Positions 34,515 through 43,727 of a stretch of DNA of 64,000 nucleotides are shown here, piece by piece (positions within the stretch are counted from its first letter, which is position 1; every line of letters starts with the position of its first letter). Source of the DNA: an uncultured Phycisphaerales bacterium (GTDB lineage Bacteria > Planctomycetota > Phycisphaerae > Sedimentisphaerales > Anaerobacaceae); contig CALEZT010000089.1 of NCBI GenBank assembly GCA_937927975.1, forward strand, positions 62,001 to 126,000, read 5' to 3'. A program made the position numbers and the translations under genes. The notes under the pieces were generated by a model, which saw only the letters and a list, made by a program, of their open reading frames with translations, ran no database searches and was not told the DNA's origin.

Positions 34515-34646
34515 GCTTGCAGGCACACCAGGACGGGATGGCCCCGCGGGGTTGGTCGCCGTGTTGGTCTTTTGATATTTTCGGGAAGAAACGAAAAGGA
34601 CAAGCAAATAGCTGCTCAACAGCACAGTTTGGAGGTTTAGTTAACG

Positions 34647-35873
34647 ATGGCCAAAGCAGTATTTGAACGGACCAAACCGCACGTGAATGTGGGTACGATC
34701 GGGCACGTGGACCACGGCAAGACGACTTTGACGGCTGCGATGACCAAGGTGATGGATCTCAACGGTCTGTCGAAGTTCAAGTCGTACGACGATATCGCCA
34801 AGGCCTCGGAATCCCAGGGCCGGCGCGACCCCACGAAGATTCTGACGATCGCCACGGCGCACGTGGAGTACGAGACCCAGCAGCGCCATTACGCTCATAT
34901 CGACTGCCCGGGCCATGCCGACTACGTGAAGAACATGATCACCGGCGCCGCTCAGATGGACGGCGCGATCCTGGTGGTCAGCGCCTATGACGGCCCGATG
35001 CCCCAGACGCGCGAGCACATCCTTCTGGCCCGTCAGGTGAACGTGCCGAAGGTTGTGGTGTTCCTTAACAAGGTCGATCTCGTGGAGGACGCGGAGCTTT
35101 TGGACTTGGTCGAGCTGGAAATTCGCGAGCTGCTGAACAAGTACAAGTTCGACGGCGACAACGCGCCGGTCATTCGCGGCAGCGCCGTGGCGGCCATGAA
35201 CGCCGCGTCGGCCGACGATCCGGCTTGCCAGCCGATTCTCAGCCTGCTCAAGGCCATGGACGAGTACGTCCCGATTCCGAAGCGCGAAGTGGATATGCCG
35301 TTCATCATGCCGGTCGAAGACGTGTTCAGCATCAAGGGACGCGGCACGGTCGGCACGGGCCGTATCGAGAAGGGCAAGGTTCACGTCGGCGACGAAGTCG
35401 CGATCATCGGTCTTTCGCCCGACATTCGCAAGAGCGTCGTGACCGGCGTCGAGATGTTCAACAAGACGCTCGATGAAGGCCAGGCCGGCGACAACGTCGG
35501 ACTGCTGCTGCGAGGCGTCGAGAAGAAAGACCTCGAACGCGGGCAGGTCATCGCCAAGCCCGGCAGCATCACGCCGCATACGAAGTTCGAGGCCCAGGTG
35601 TACGTTCTCACGAAGGAAGAGGGTGGCCGGCATACCCCGTTCTTCGCGAACTACAAGCCGCAGTTCTACTTCCGTACGACCGACGTCACCGGCGCCGTCC
35701 AGAGCCTGATGAGCGAAGACGGCAAGCCCGCTGAGATGTGCATGCCCGGCGACAACATCCGGGTCCAGGTCGAGATTATCTCGCCCATCGCCATGGACGA
35801 AGGTCTTCGGTTCGCCATTCGTGAAGGCGGCCGGACCGTGGGCGCGGGCGTCGTGACGAAGGTGCTTGCCTAG
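34647..35873 (+). CDS. tuf: Elongation factor Tu
   Basis: EF-Tu carries aminoacyl-tRNA to the ribosome with GTP. The 408-residue protein is slightly longer than E. coli (394). Motifs seen: [12 protein letters not shown] (19-30), [23 protein letters not shown] (about 86-108), NKVD and the domain II-III core ([19 protein letters not shown]). Switch I differs: [24 protein letters not shown] replaces the usual ARGITI segment, keeping the magnesium-binding Thr (Thr67) but not the neighbouring Arg-Gly. I recall the same kind of change in planctomycete EF-Tu. GGAGG lies about 9 bases before the ATG. The operon continues to rpmG, secE and nusG. Confidence 0.97.
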   Translation: MAKAVFERTKPHVNVGTIGHVDHGKTTLTAAMTKVMDLNGLSKFKSYDDIAKASESQGRRDPTKILTIATAHVEYETQQRHYAHIDCPGHADYVKNMITGAAQMDGAILVVSAYDGPMPQTREHILLARQVNVPKVVVFLNKVDLVEDAELLDLVELEIRELLNKYKFDGDNAPVIRGSAVAAMNAASADDPACQPILSLLKAMDEYVPIPKREVDMPFIMPVEDVFSIKGRGTVGTGRIEKGKVHVGDEVAIIGLSPDIRKSVVTGVEMFNKTLDEGQAGDNVGLLLRGVEKKDLERGQVIAKPGSITPHTKFEAQVYVLTKEEGGRHTPFFANYKPQFYFRTTDVTGAVQSLMSEDGKPAEMCMPGDNIRVQVEIISPIAMDEGLRFAIREGGRTVGAGVVTKVLA

Positions 35874-36002
35874 GCCGACGGTTCGGATCGCAAGCAGGCA
35901 AGCCACGGGCTGTGAGCCGGTGGCGAAGTATGCATAGACCGGCTCGCGCGAGGTGGCGGAATACCGTCCGGGCTCGTGTAGGCCGTGTGGTCGGAAGGCA
36001 TT

Positions 36003-36170
36003 ATGGCGAAGAAGAGCAAGAGAGAATATGTCTGGCTCGAATGCAGCGAGTGCAGCTCGAGGAACTACAGGACTGAGGTCAGCGTGGCCGAAGGCGCTCC
36101 GAAGCTGGAGCTCAAGAAGTTCTGCAAGGCCGAACGCAAGCGCACGGTGCACAAGCTCAGACGCAAATAG
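36003..36170 (+). CDS. rpmG: 50S ribosomal protein L33
   Basis: The 55-residue protein starts at the ATG at 36003 behind GGAAGG. YVWLECSECSSRNYRTE and KLELKKFCKAERKRTVHK match L33. A CxxC pair is present at the front, but the second pair keeps only one Cys (KFCKAE), so the zinc site looks degenerate. It lies between tuf and tRNA-Trp in the usual tuf-rpmG-secE-nusG order. Confidence 0.92.
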   Translation: MAKKSKREYVWLECSECSSRNYRTEVSVAEGAPKLELKKFCKAERKRTVHKLRRK

Positions 36171-36208
36171 ACGAGAAATTGCGGTGTCCCCCGGGAGGCC
36201 GCGGCGAT

Positions 36209-36282
36209 ACGCCAGTAGCTCAACTTGGTAGAGCATTGGTCTCCAAAACCAAAGGTTGGGGGTTCGATTCCCTCCTGGCGTG
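36209..36282 (+). tRNA. tRNA-Trp (anticodon CCA)
   Basis: Acceptor ACGCCAG/CTGGCGT, D-stem GCTC/GAGC, anticodon stem TTGGT/ACCAA with loop CTCCAAA (anticodon CCA), and T-stem GGGGG/CCCTC (one G-T pair) around TTCGATT. The discriminator base is G. It sits between rpmG and secE, a conserved position in many bacteria. Confidence 0.95.
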
Positions 36283-36348
36283 ATGACGGCGTCGGTTGCG
36301 TTGGGACGCCAAAGCCAGAGAAGTGCCGGTTGAAATAGGGTCTCAGCC

Positions 36349-36732
36349 ATGCTGACAAAGATATACAAGCCGGGGCAGGGCAAGTATACCCGCCTCGGGA
36401 GCGGCTTTTCCGCCGCAGCGATCGTCGTGATCGGGTGTGTCAGTCTGTACAAGCTGTTGTCGGACAGCGATCGAAGCCTGTGGATCACGACCATGGTTCC
36501 CGTGGTGATCGCGGTGGGGTTGATCGCAGTGGTCTACTGGCTGATGAACAAGCCGGTGGTCGCGGACTTCATGATCGCGGCCGAAGGCGAGTTGAAGAAG
36601 GTCAACTGGTCGAGCCGCAAGGAGGTGGCTGTTTCGACGATGATCGTGATTGTCGTCGTGTTCGCGATGGCGATCCTTCTGGGCGTCACTGACGTCGTGT
36701 TCCAGTTCGTGTTCCGCCATCTGATCGGTTGA
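36349..36732 (+). CDS. secE: Preprotein translocase subunit SecE
   Basis: SecE clamps SecY in the inner-membrane translocon. The 127-residue protein has three hydrophobic helices (about 21-37, 48-66 and 97-118) and the conserved amphipathic segment EGELKKVNWSSRKE (about 79-92) before the last one, which is the essential part of short SecE proteins. The multi-helix form is longer than the ~65-residue type of many Gram-positives. AGGG precedes the ATG. It is co-transcribed with nusG as in most bacteria. Confidence 0.93.
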   Translation: MLTKIYKPGQGKYTRLGSGFSAAAIVVIGCVSLYKLLSDSDRSLWITTMVPVVIAVGLIAVVYWLMNKPVVADFMIAAEGELKKVNWSSRKEVAVSTMIVIVVVFAMAILLGVTDVVFQFVFRHLIG

Positions 36733-36873
36733 CGGTCGGGCGACGGCGCGGACAGGGGCGTTCGCGTCGGGCAGGAGTCGTCGCAGGGATGAGAGCGGTT
36801 TGGGAACGGGCAGCCGTGCGGGCATGGGCCTGCGATACGCCGATAGGTCTATCAACGAGTGTGAAGACAAAAA

Positions 36874-37416
36874 ATGCACTGGTACGTCCTGAGAGTTGCG
36901 GCCAATAAGGAAAATCAGGTCAAGGAAGCGCTCGAGCGCAAGACCCAGCAGGAGGGCCTGACCGATATCATCGGCCGGATTGAGGTGCCCACCGAGCAGA
37001 TCAAGCGGATCCGCGCCGGCAAGCAGACCGTGCACAAGCGCAAGCTCTACCCCGGCTACGTCTTCATGGAAATGGAGACGACCGAGGACGGTCGGGTTCC
37101 CGAGCGGGCCTGGTTCATGATCAAGGGCACCGGCGGCGTCGGCGATTTCATCGGGACCGAGGGGATGCCCACGCCGATGCGCGATACGGACGTCGCCAAG
37201 ATGCTTCTCGAAGCGGAGAAGCCCGAGGAGGCTCCGAGCATCAAGGTCGAGTTCCAGAAGGGCGACCACATCAAGATTCGCGAAGGGGCGTTCGAGAACT
37301 TCGAGGGGGTTGTGGATTCGATCGACTCGGAGCGCGGGATCGTCAAGGTGATCGTGACGATCTTCGGCCGCAGCACTCCGCTGGACATCGAGTATTGGCA
37401 GATCGAGAAAGTGTGA
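36874..37416 (+). CDS. nusG: Transcription antitermination factor NusG
   Basis: NusG binds RNA polymerase, reduces pausing and links transcription to Rho or the ribosome. The 180-residue protein has the NGN domain (HWYVLRVAANKENQVKEAL; YPGYVFMEM) and the C-terminal KOW domain (FQKGDHIKIREGAFENFEGVVDSIDSERGIVKVIVTIFGRSTPLDIEYWQIEKV). The ribosome site is weak (GAAG). It lies downstream of secE and ahead of rplK. Confidence 0.96.
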   Translation: MHWYVLRVAANKENQVKEALERKTQQEGLTDIIGRIEVPTEQIKRIRAGKQTVHKRKLYPGYVFMEMETTEDGRVPERAWFMIKGTGGVGDFIGTEGMPTPMRDTDVAKMLLEAEKPEEAPSIKVEFQKGDHIKIREGAFENFEGVVDSIDSERGIVKVIVTIFGRSTPLDIEYWQIEKV

Positions 37417-37448
37417 CGCAGGGAAGCGGGCATCGTTCACGGACTGCA

Positions 37449-37469
37449 CGCGTCCGCATCGCGGACGCG
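37449..37469 (+). promoter_or_regulatory. GC-rich hairpin between nusG and rplK
   Basis: CGCGTCCGC (37449-37457) pairs perfectly with GCGGACGCG (37461-37469) across a 3-base loop. No T-tract follows, so it is more likely an RNA-stability or protein-binding element than a terminator. Confidence 0.4.
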
Positions 37470-37531
37470 GGTTGGAAAAGGATAAGCAAACGCGGGCCGT
37501 CATAAGTTTTGGTGTGCGATAAGGGTATACG

Positions 37532-37957
37532 ATGGCAAAGGAAATCACAACTCAGATCAAATTACAGGCACCGGGCGGACAGGCGACTCCGGCCCCCCCG
37601 ATCGGACCGGCGCTCGGCCAGCACGGGGTGAACATCGGCCAATTCGTGTCGCAGTTCAACGAGCGAACGCGGGAATTGAACGGGACGATCGTGCCGGTGG
37701 TCATCACGGTGTACTCCGACCGCAGCTTTACGTTCGAGGTCAAGAGCCCGCCGGCGGCCGTGTTGCTCAAGAAGGCGGCCGAGGTGGCCAAGGGCAGCGG
37801 CGTGCCCAACAAGGAAAAGGTCGGCAAGGTCACGGCCGAGCAGGTCCGCAAGATCGCGGAAACGAAGTTCAAGGACCTCAACGCCTATGACATCCCGGCG
37901 GCCGAGAAGATCATTCGCGGGACCGCACGCAGCATGGGAATCGATGTGGTGGACTGA
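37532..37957 (+). CDS. rplK: 50S ribosomal protein L11
   Basis: L11 forms the GTPase-associated centre with L10 and 23S rRNA. The 141-residue protein has the proline-rich hinge region [21 protein letters not shown] (about 20-40) and the C-terminal rRNA-binding part ([27 protein letters not shown]). AAGGGT precedes the ATG. First gene of the L11-L1-L10-L7/L12 set. Confidence 0.97.
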   Translation: MAKEITTQIKLQAPGGQATPAPPIGPALGQHGVNIGQFVSQFNERTRELNGTIVPVVITVYSDRSFTFEVKSPPAAVLLKKAAEVAKGSGVPNKEKVGKVTAEQVRKIAETKFKDLNAYDIPAAEKIIRGTARSMGIDVVD

Positions 37958-38000
37958 AGAACCGGGGTTCGTCGTCCGCGTTTTGGATGAAAGATAACGT

Positions 38001-38678
38001 ATGCAGACCAAGAGCAAGAGATACAGGAAAGAGGCCGAGCAGGCTCCGGATCAGCCGGTGAGCCTCGAACAGGCTGTCGAGAAGATCAAGTCGTTCAAGT
38101 CCGTCAAGTTCGACCAGACGGTCGAATGCGTCCTGGTGCTGGGAATCGACCCCAAGCAGACGGATCAGTTGGTGAGAGGGTCCCTCTCGCTGCCCCACGG
38201 CGTCGGCAAGCAGAAGAAGGTGATTGCCTTCTGCGACGACTCCCTGGTGGAGGCCGCGAGGAAAGCCGGGGCGATTGAGGCCGGTTCCGACGAGCTCATC
38301 AAGAAGATCACGGACGGCTGGATGGACTTCGATGTGGCGATCGCGTCGCCCAAGGTCATGGGCAAGGTCGGCAAGCTGGGTCGCGTTCTGGGTCCGCAGG
38401 GCAAGATGCCCTCGCCGAAGAACGGGACCGTGACGGACGACGTCGCCACCGCGGTGGCGGAGTTCACAGCCGGCAAGATCGAGTTCCGCAACGACGCCGG
38501 CGGAAACGTGCACGCCGTGGTCGGCAAGCAGAGCTTCGACAAGAAGAAGCTGATCGAGAACATCGAGGCGTTCGTCGCTCACATCAAGAGGGTCAAGCCC
38601 TCGGGAGCCAAGGGAACCTACATCAAGAAAGCCTGCCTGTCGGCGACCATGAGCCCGGGCGTCCAGGTGAACATCTGA
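38001..38678 (+). CDS. rplA: 50S ribosomal protein L1
   Basis: L1 forms the L1 stalk at the E-site and in other bacteria represses its own operon by binding the mRNA. The 225-residue protein shows VECVLVLGIDPKQTDQLVRGSLSLPHG and GRVLGPQGKMPSPKNGTV (about 130-150), plus the C-terminal YIKKACLSATMSPGV. It follows rplK by 43 bases. No obvious L1 operator can be proven by eye. Confidence 0.97.
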   Translation: MQTKSKRYRKEAEQAPDQPVSLEQAVEKIKSFKSVKFDQTVECVLVLGIDPKQTDQLVRGSLSLPHGVGKQKKVIAFCDDSLVEAARKAGAIEAGSDELIKKITDGWMDFDVAIASPKVMGKVGKLGRVLGPQGKMPSPKNGTVTDDVATAVAEFTAGKIEFRNDAGGNVHAVVGKQSFDKKKLIENIEAFVAHIKRVKPSGAKGTYIKKACLSATMSPGVQVNI

Positions 38679-38766
38679 CCGCCGACGGCCAAGGTTCACC
38701 CGGGCGGCCGTTCGCCGCAGAGCGACCCGCCCAACGCGGGTTTGGATTGAAACCTAGGGAGATACG

Positions 38767-39300
38767 ATGAGCAAGTTCGTAAAACAACTGGTGCAGGCGC
38801 AACTGGACAAGAAGATGGCGGAGCAGGACGTCCGCGACTTCATGGTTGTGAGCACCAAGGGGGTTGGGGGCGTCGACAACAACGTGATGCGGGGAGCGCT
38901 CAAGGAGAAGGGAATCCGAGTGCTCGTCGTGAAGAATTCCCTGTTTGCACGCGCGCTGCGGGACCGCAAGATGGACGCGGCGGCCCAGTTGTTCAGCGGG
39001 CCTTGCGCGATCGTCTACGGCGGCGACAGCATCGTGGACGTGGCCAAGGAGATGCAGGTCTGGCTCAGGAAAGTCCCTGCGGTGGAGCTCAAGGGCGCGT
39101 TTGTGGACGGCGCCTTGTTCGACGCCAAGGGCGCCGGGCTGCTCTCCACGATGCCGACTCGCGTCGAGTTGCAGGCGAAGGTGGTTTCGTGCGTTCTGTC
39201 GCCGGGAGCCCGTGTGGCCGGCGCGCTGAAGGGCCCGGCGGGCGTCATCGCGGGTTGCCTCAAGAGCATCATCGAAAAGGCTGAGAAGCAGGCGGCCTGA
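38767..39300 (+). CDS. rplJ: 50S ribosomal protein L10
   Basis: L10 anchors the L7/L12 dimers on the stalk base. The 177-residue protein shows DFMVVSTKGVGGVDNNVMRGALKEKGIRVLVVKNSLFARAL and GPCAIVYGGD, and ends in a helical tail (AGCLKSIIEKAEKQ) that binds L7/L12. AGGGAG precedes the ATG. A small hairpin (38725-38741, ACCCGC/GCGGGT) in the spacer after rplA may be part of an autoregulatory leader. Confidence 0.95.
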   Translation: MSKFVKQLVQAQLDKKMAEQDVRDFMVVSTKGVGGVDNNVMRGALKEKGIRVLVVKNSLFARALRDRKMDAAAQLFSGPCAIVYGGDSIVDVAKEMQVWLRKVPAVELKGAFVDGALFDAKGAGLLSTMPTRVELQAKVVSCVLSPGARVAGALKGPAGVIAGCLKSIIEKAEKQAA

Positions 39301-39428
39301 TCTCGCGGGCCGCGGGGATCACAACAATTCATCGAACCTTAAACTGCCTCGACGGCTGTCCCGCAAGGGTCAAACGAGACGGTGGAGTCTCGGCTACTGT
39401 CAGGCGTAGTTGATATGGGAGTATATTC

Positions 39429-39836
39429 ATGACAGACGAACAAGCCAAGGCCTGGAGCGACCAGACCAAGCAACTGGGCGACAGCATCGTGAAGCTGACG
39501 CTGATGCAAGCCAAGGAACTGGCGGACTACCTCAAGGAAGTGTACGGCATCGAGCCTGCGGCCGGCGGGGCCGTGATGATGGCCGGTCCGGCGGCGGCGG
39601 CAGCCCCTGCGGCGGCCGAAGAGAAGAGCAGCTTCAACGTGATCCTGACCGGTTTCGGCGCCAACAAGATCCAGGTCATCAAGGTCGTCCGCGAGCTGAC
39701 GAGCCTGGGCCTCAAGGAAGCCAAGGAACTGGTGGACGGCGTGCCGAAGCCCTTGAAGGAAAACGTGAGCAAGGAAGATGCCGAGAGCGCCAAGAAGAAG
39801 CTCGAAGAAGCCGGCGCCACGGTGGAAATCAAGTGA
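39429..39836 (+). CDS. rplL: 50S ribosomal protein L7/L12
   Basis: This flexible stalk protein recruits translation GTPases. The 135-residue protein has the helical dimer domain (about 1-40), an Ala-rich hinge ([20 protein letters not shown]) and the C-terminal domain ([37 protein letters not shown]), which is diagnostic. GGGAG lies 8 bases before the ATG. The transcript continues to rpoB. Confidence 0.97.
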   Translation: MTDEQAKAWSDQTKQLGDSIVKLTLMQAKELADYLKEVYGIEPAAGGAVMMAGPAAAAAPAAAEEKSSFNVILTGFGANKIQVIKVVRELTSLGLKEAKELVDGVPKPLKENVSKEDAESAKKKLEEAGATVEIK

Positions 39837-39930
39837 GCCGAAACAGCGCGTTTTGAGTCCTAGAAGGGAATACGCAAGGAACGCAGCTTCGGCGACGCGA
39901 GATTGACTACCAGTACCACAGGAGCATTAG

Positions 39931-42900
39931 ATGGTTGTGCGGACGTTTCGTAATTTCGGAAGAATGCAGGATGCGGTGGAGATCCCCGATCTCGTGGTGG
40001 TCCAACAGGGCAGCTACGCGAAATTCCTGCAGAAGGACGTTGCGCCCACAAAGAGGACCGATACGGGTCTCGAAGCTCTCTTCCGGGAAATCTTCCCCAT
40101 CGAAAGCTACGACAAGAAGATGACCCTGGAGTACATCTGCTACGAGCTTGAGAAGCCGCATTATACGCCTCTCGAGTGCCGGCAATTGCGCCTCACCTAC
40201 GCGTATCCCTTGAAAATCCACTGTCGGCTGCGGTCGGAGAGCGGCTCGGACCTGGCGGAACAGGCGATCTATCTGGGCGAAATGCCCGTGATGATCGGCG
40301 GCGGCGAATTCATCGTCAACGGCGCCGTCCGCGTCATCGTCAGCCAGTTGCACCGAAGTCCCGGCGTCGATTTCCTGATCGAAAGCAAGGAAGGCGACCG
40401 CGTCCTCCACGGCGGCCGGATCATACCCGAGCGGGGAAGCTGGATCGAGATCGGCGTAACCCAGAAGGACATTCTGGTAGTCAAGATCGACCAGTCCAGC
40501 AAGATTCCCGCCACGGTGTTCCTGCGGGCCATCAGCCCGGAGTTCGGGAGCACCGAGTCCATTCTCAAGTTGTTCTACCCGGTCAAGAGCGTCGCCACGA
40601 ACAAGCTGACCTCCGCCATGTGGGCGGCCAGCCAGATCGTGGACACCACGACCGGTGAGATCCTCGTGGAAGCCGGTCACCAGATCGGCGAGAAGGTCGC
40701 GGTCATCCAGCAGAGCGACCTGAAGAAGGTCGACGTCATTGAGGACGTCCGCGACACCATTGTGATGAACACGCTGGCCCAGGACGATTGCCCGGGCCAC
40801 GAACAGGCCCTGCTGAAGTTCTACATGCGTCTTCGGCCCGGCAACCCGCCGAACCAGGAGAAGGCCCAGGCGTTCTTCGCCGAGAAGTTCTTCGATTCGA
40901 ACCGGTATCGCCTGGGCAAGGTCGGCCGGTTCCGTCTCAACCGCAAGTTCGGTCAGAACGTCGATGAGAACGAGATGACGCTCCGCGCCGAGGACTTCAT
41001 CAACACGATGAAGTACATGCTCGCGCTGCGCAACAACGAAGGCGAAATCGACGACATCGACCATCTGGGCAACCGGCGTCTGCGAACGATCGACGAGCTG
41101 GCGGCCGACGAGATCCGCAAGGGTCTCCTGAAGCTGCGGCGGACCGCCCAGGAGCGCATGAGCATCAAACGCGACTCCGAGGAGCCGCCGCGCGTGGCCG
41201 ATCTGATCAACTCCAAGAGCGTCGCCAGCAGCATCAATTTCTTCTTCGGCCGCGGCGAACTGAGCCAGGTCGTGGACCAGACCAACGCCCTGAGCCAGCT
41301 CACGCACGAACGGCGTCTGTCGGCCTTGGGACCGGGTGGTCTGAACCGGCGGCGCGCGGGTTTCGAGGTCCGCGACGTGCACATCAGCCACTATGGTCGC
41401 ATCTGTCCGATCGAAACGCCGGAAGGCACGAACATCGGTCTGATCTCGTCGTTGGCGATCTTCACCACGATCGACGAGTACGGCTTCCTGCAAAGCCCTT
41501 ACCGAGTCGTCAAGAACGGCAAGCTCACCGGCGATATCGCCTATCTTCGCGCCGACGAGGAGATGCGTGCAATTTTCGCGCCGCCCAGCGTCGTGGATCC
41601 GCAGACGCACAAGATCCGCGACGCAATGGTTCTGGCCCGCAAGTCCGGGGAACTGGCGCAGACGACCCGCGAAGAGGTGGAGTACGTCGATATCTCTCCG
41701 CGACAGATCGTCGGCGTCTCGGCGTCTCTGATCCCGTTCCTGGATCACGACGACGCCAACCGCGCCCTGATGGGCTCCAACATGCAGCGTCAGGCGGTGC
41801 CCTTGTTGAAGACGGAGCCGCCTCTGGTCGGCACCGGGATGGAAGAAGTGGTCGGACGAAACTCCAGCATGGTGGTTCGGGCCGAGCACTCGGGTGTCGT
41901 GACCGCGGTGGACGCCATGCACATCGTGGTCAACCACACGGACGAGTACAAGCTGGACAAGTTCACCGGCCTCAACGAGCGGACCTGCCTGAACCAGAAA
42001 CCGATCGTCAAACTCGGCCAGAAGGTCCAGGCCGGGCAGGTGATCGCCGACGGCGGCGGCACCGCCGACGGCATCCTGGCCCTGGGCAAGAACGTGCTGG
42101 CGGGCTTCGTGTCCTTCGACGGCTTCAACTTCGAAGACGCGATCATCGTCAGCGAGCGTCTGGTCAAGAACGACGCGTTCACGAGCATCCACATCGACGA
42201 GTTCACCGCGGAGGTCCGCGAGACCCGTCTGGGGAAAGAGGAGTTCACGCGGGACATCCCGAACGTGAGCGAAAAGGCCCTCCGCAACCTGGACGAGCAG
42301 GGCGTGGTCCGCGAGGGAACACGGGTTTGCCCTGGCGACATCCTTGTGGGCAAAGTGGTGCCCAAGAGCAAGGTGGAGCTGACGCCGGAAGAGAAGCTGC
42401 TCCACGCGATCTTCGGCCGGGCCGGCGAGGACGTCAAGAACGACTCGCTCGAACTGCCCAGCGGTTACGAAGGCGTCGTGATCAAGACGGAAGTCTTCAC
42501 GCGGCGCGGCGCCGGCGGCGAGGACCAGAAGAAGGTGCTGGCCGAGGAGACGAAGAAGTACGAAGCCCAGGCCAGGGCCAGGGAATGCTCGATCTTCCGG
42601 CAGATGGTCGGGGCGATCCACGAAAAGACCGAAGTCAACATCATCGACCCGAACACCAAGCAGAAGGTCGGCGCCAGCGAAGACGACGATGTGATCTACG
42701 AACAGATCGAGAACTTCGACATCAAGTGGGTCAAGCCCGCGTCGGCTCGTGACGAGGTCCAGAAGATCGTGGGCAAGTTCTGGGTCAAGATCACCGAGGC
42801 CGAGGAAGAGAAGAAACGCCTGATCGAGCGGGCCAAACACGGAGACGAGCTGCCCAGCGGCGTGCTCCAGATGGCCAAGATCTACGTGGCGATCAAGCGT

Positions 42901-43689
42901 ACGCTGTCGATCGGCGACAAGATGGCGGGCCGGCACGGCAACAAGGGCGTCATCGCCAAGATCATGCCGGAAGAGGACATGCCGTTCCTGGAGGACGGGA
43001 CTCCGCTGGACATCCTGCTCAACCCGCTGGGCGTGCCCAGCCGTATGAACGTGGGGCAGATCCTCGAGACGCACCTCGGATGGGTCGCGAAGGTGCTGGG
43101 TTTCCACGCGGTGACGCCGGTGTTCGACGGCGCGACCGAAGAGGACATCCAGAAACTCACCGTCGAGGCGAACGAGCGGATGAAGAACCGCAGGAAGGAA
43201 TTGAACGATCGGGACGAGACCCCGCCGGCCGAGGAGCTGTTCTGTCACGTCCCCAAGACGCTCAAGACGCAGCTCTACGACGGCCGGACGGGCGAGCCGT
43301 TCGACCAGAGAGGCACGATCGGCTACATCTACATGATGAAACTGCATCACCTCGTGGACGACAAGATCCACGCGAGGGCGACCGGACCGTACAGTCTGAT
43401 CACCCAGCAGCCCCTGGGGGGCAAGGCCCGTACAGGCGGGCAGCGTTTCGGCGAAATGGAAGTGTGGGCGCTCGAAGGCTACGGCGCCGCCTACACCCTC
43501 CAGGAAATGCTCACGGTCAAGAGCGACGACGTGGAGGGCCGCACGAAGATCTACGAGTCGATGGTCAAGGGCCAGAACACGCTGGAGGCGGGTACCCCGC
43601 TGTCTTTCGATGTGCTGTGCAACGAGATCCGCGGGCTGGGCCTGAACATCCAGCTCGAGAAGAAGCGTCTGGGACGCACGGCGCTGTAG
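39931..43689 (+). CDS. rpoB: DNA-directed RNA polymerase subunit beta
   Basis: The 1252-residue beta subunit is shorter than the E. coli protein (1342) and lacks some lineage insertions. The rifampicin region is readable (about 431-470: [28 protein letters not shown]) and keeps the Asp, His and Ser equivalent to E. coli 516, 526 and 531. Other landmarks are [14 protein letters not shown] [51 protein letters not shown] and the C-terminal [31 protein letters not shown] lies 7 bases before the ATG. It is followed by rpoC after 38 bases. Confidence 0.98.
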   Translation: MVVRTFRNFGRMQDAVEIPDLVVVQQGSYAKFLQKDVAPTKRTDTGLEALFREIFPIESYDKKMTLEYICYELEKPHYTPLECRQLRLTYAYPLKIHCRLRSESGSDLAEQAIYLGEMPVMIGGGEFIVNGAVRVIVSQLHRSPGVDFLIESKEGDRVLHGGRIIPERGSWIEIGVTQKDILVVKIDQSSKIPATVFLRAISPEFGSTESILKLFYPVKSVATNKLTSAMWAASQIVDTTTGEILVEAGHQIGEKVAVIQQSDLKKVDVIEDVRDTIVMNTLAQDDCPGHEQALLKFYMRLRPGNPPNQEKAQAFFAEKFFDSNRYRLGKVGRFRLNRKFGQNVDENEMTLRAEDFINTMKYMLALRNNEGEIDDIDHLGNRRLRTIDELAADEIRKGLLKLRRTAQERMSIKRDSEEPPRVADLINSKSVASSINFFFGRGELSQVVDQTNALSQLTHERRLSALGPGGLNRRRAGFEVRDVHISHYGRICPIETPEGTNIGLISSLAIFTTIDEYGFLQSPYRVVKNGKLTGDIAYLRADEEMRAIFAPPSVVDPQTHKIRDAMVLARKSGELAQTTREEVEYVDISPRQIVGVSASLIPFLDHDDANRALMGSNMQRQAVPLLKTEPPLVGTGMEEVVGRNSSMVVRAEHSGVVTAVDAMHIVVNHTDEYKLDKFTGLNERTCLNQKPIVKLGQKVQAGQVIADGGGTADGILALGKNVLAGFVSFDGFNFEDAIIVSERLVKNDAFTSIHIDEFTAEVRETRLGKEEFTRDIPNVSEKALRNLDEQGVVREGTRVCPGDILVGKVVPKSKVELTPEEKLLHAIFGRAGEDVKNDSLELPSGYEGVVIKTEVFTRRGAGGEDQKKVLAEETKKYEAQARARECSIFRQMVGAIHEKTEVNIIDPNTKQKVGASEDDDVIYEQIENFDIKWVKPASARDEVQKIVGKFWVKITEAEEEKKRLIERAKHGDELPSGVLQMAKIYVAIKRTLSIGDKMAGRHGNKGVIAKIMPEEDMPFLEDGTPLDILLNPLGVPSRMNVGQILETHLGWVAKVLGFHAVTPVFDGATEEDIQKLTVEANERMKNRRKELNDRDETPPAEELFCHVPKTLKTQLYDGRTGEPFDQRGTIGYIYMMKLHHLVDDKIHARATGPYSLITQQPLGGKARTGGQRFGEMEVWALEGYGAAYTLQEMLTVKSDDVEGRTKIYESMVKGQNTLEAGTPLSFDVLCNEIRGLGLNIQLEKKRLGRTAL

Positions 43690-43727
43690 ATCGGCAGTCC
43701 AGTTTTGAGTTCTATAAGGGGCTTTAG

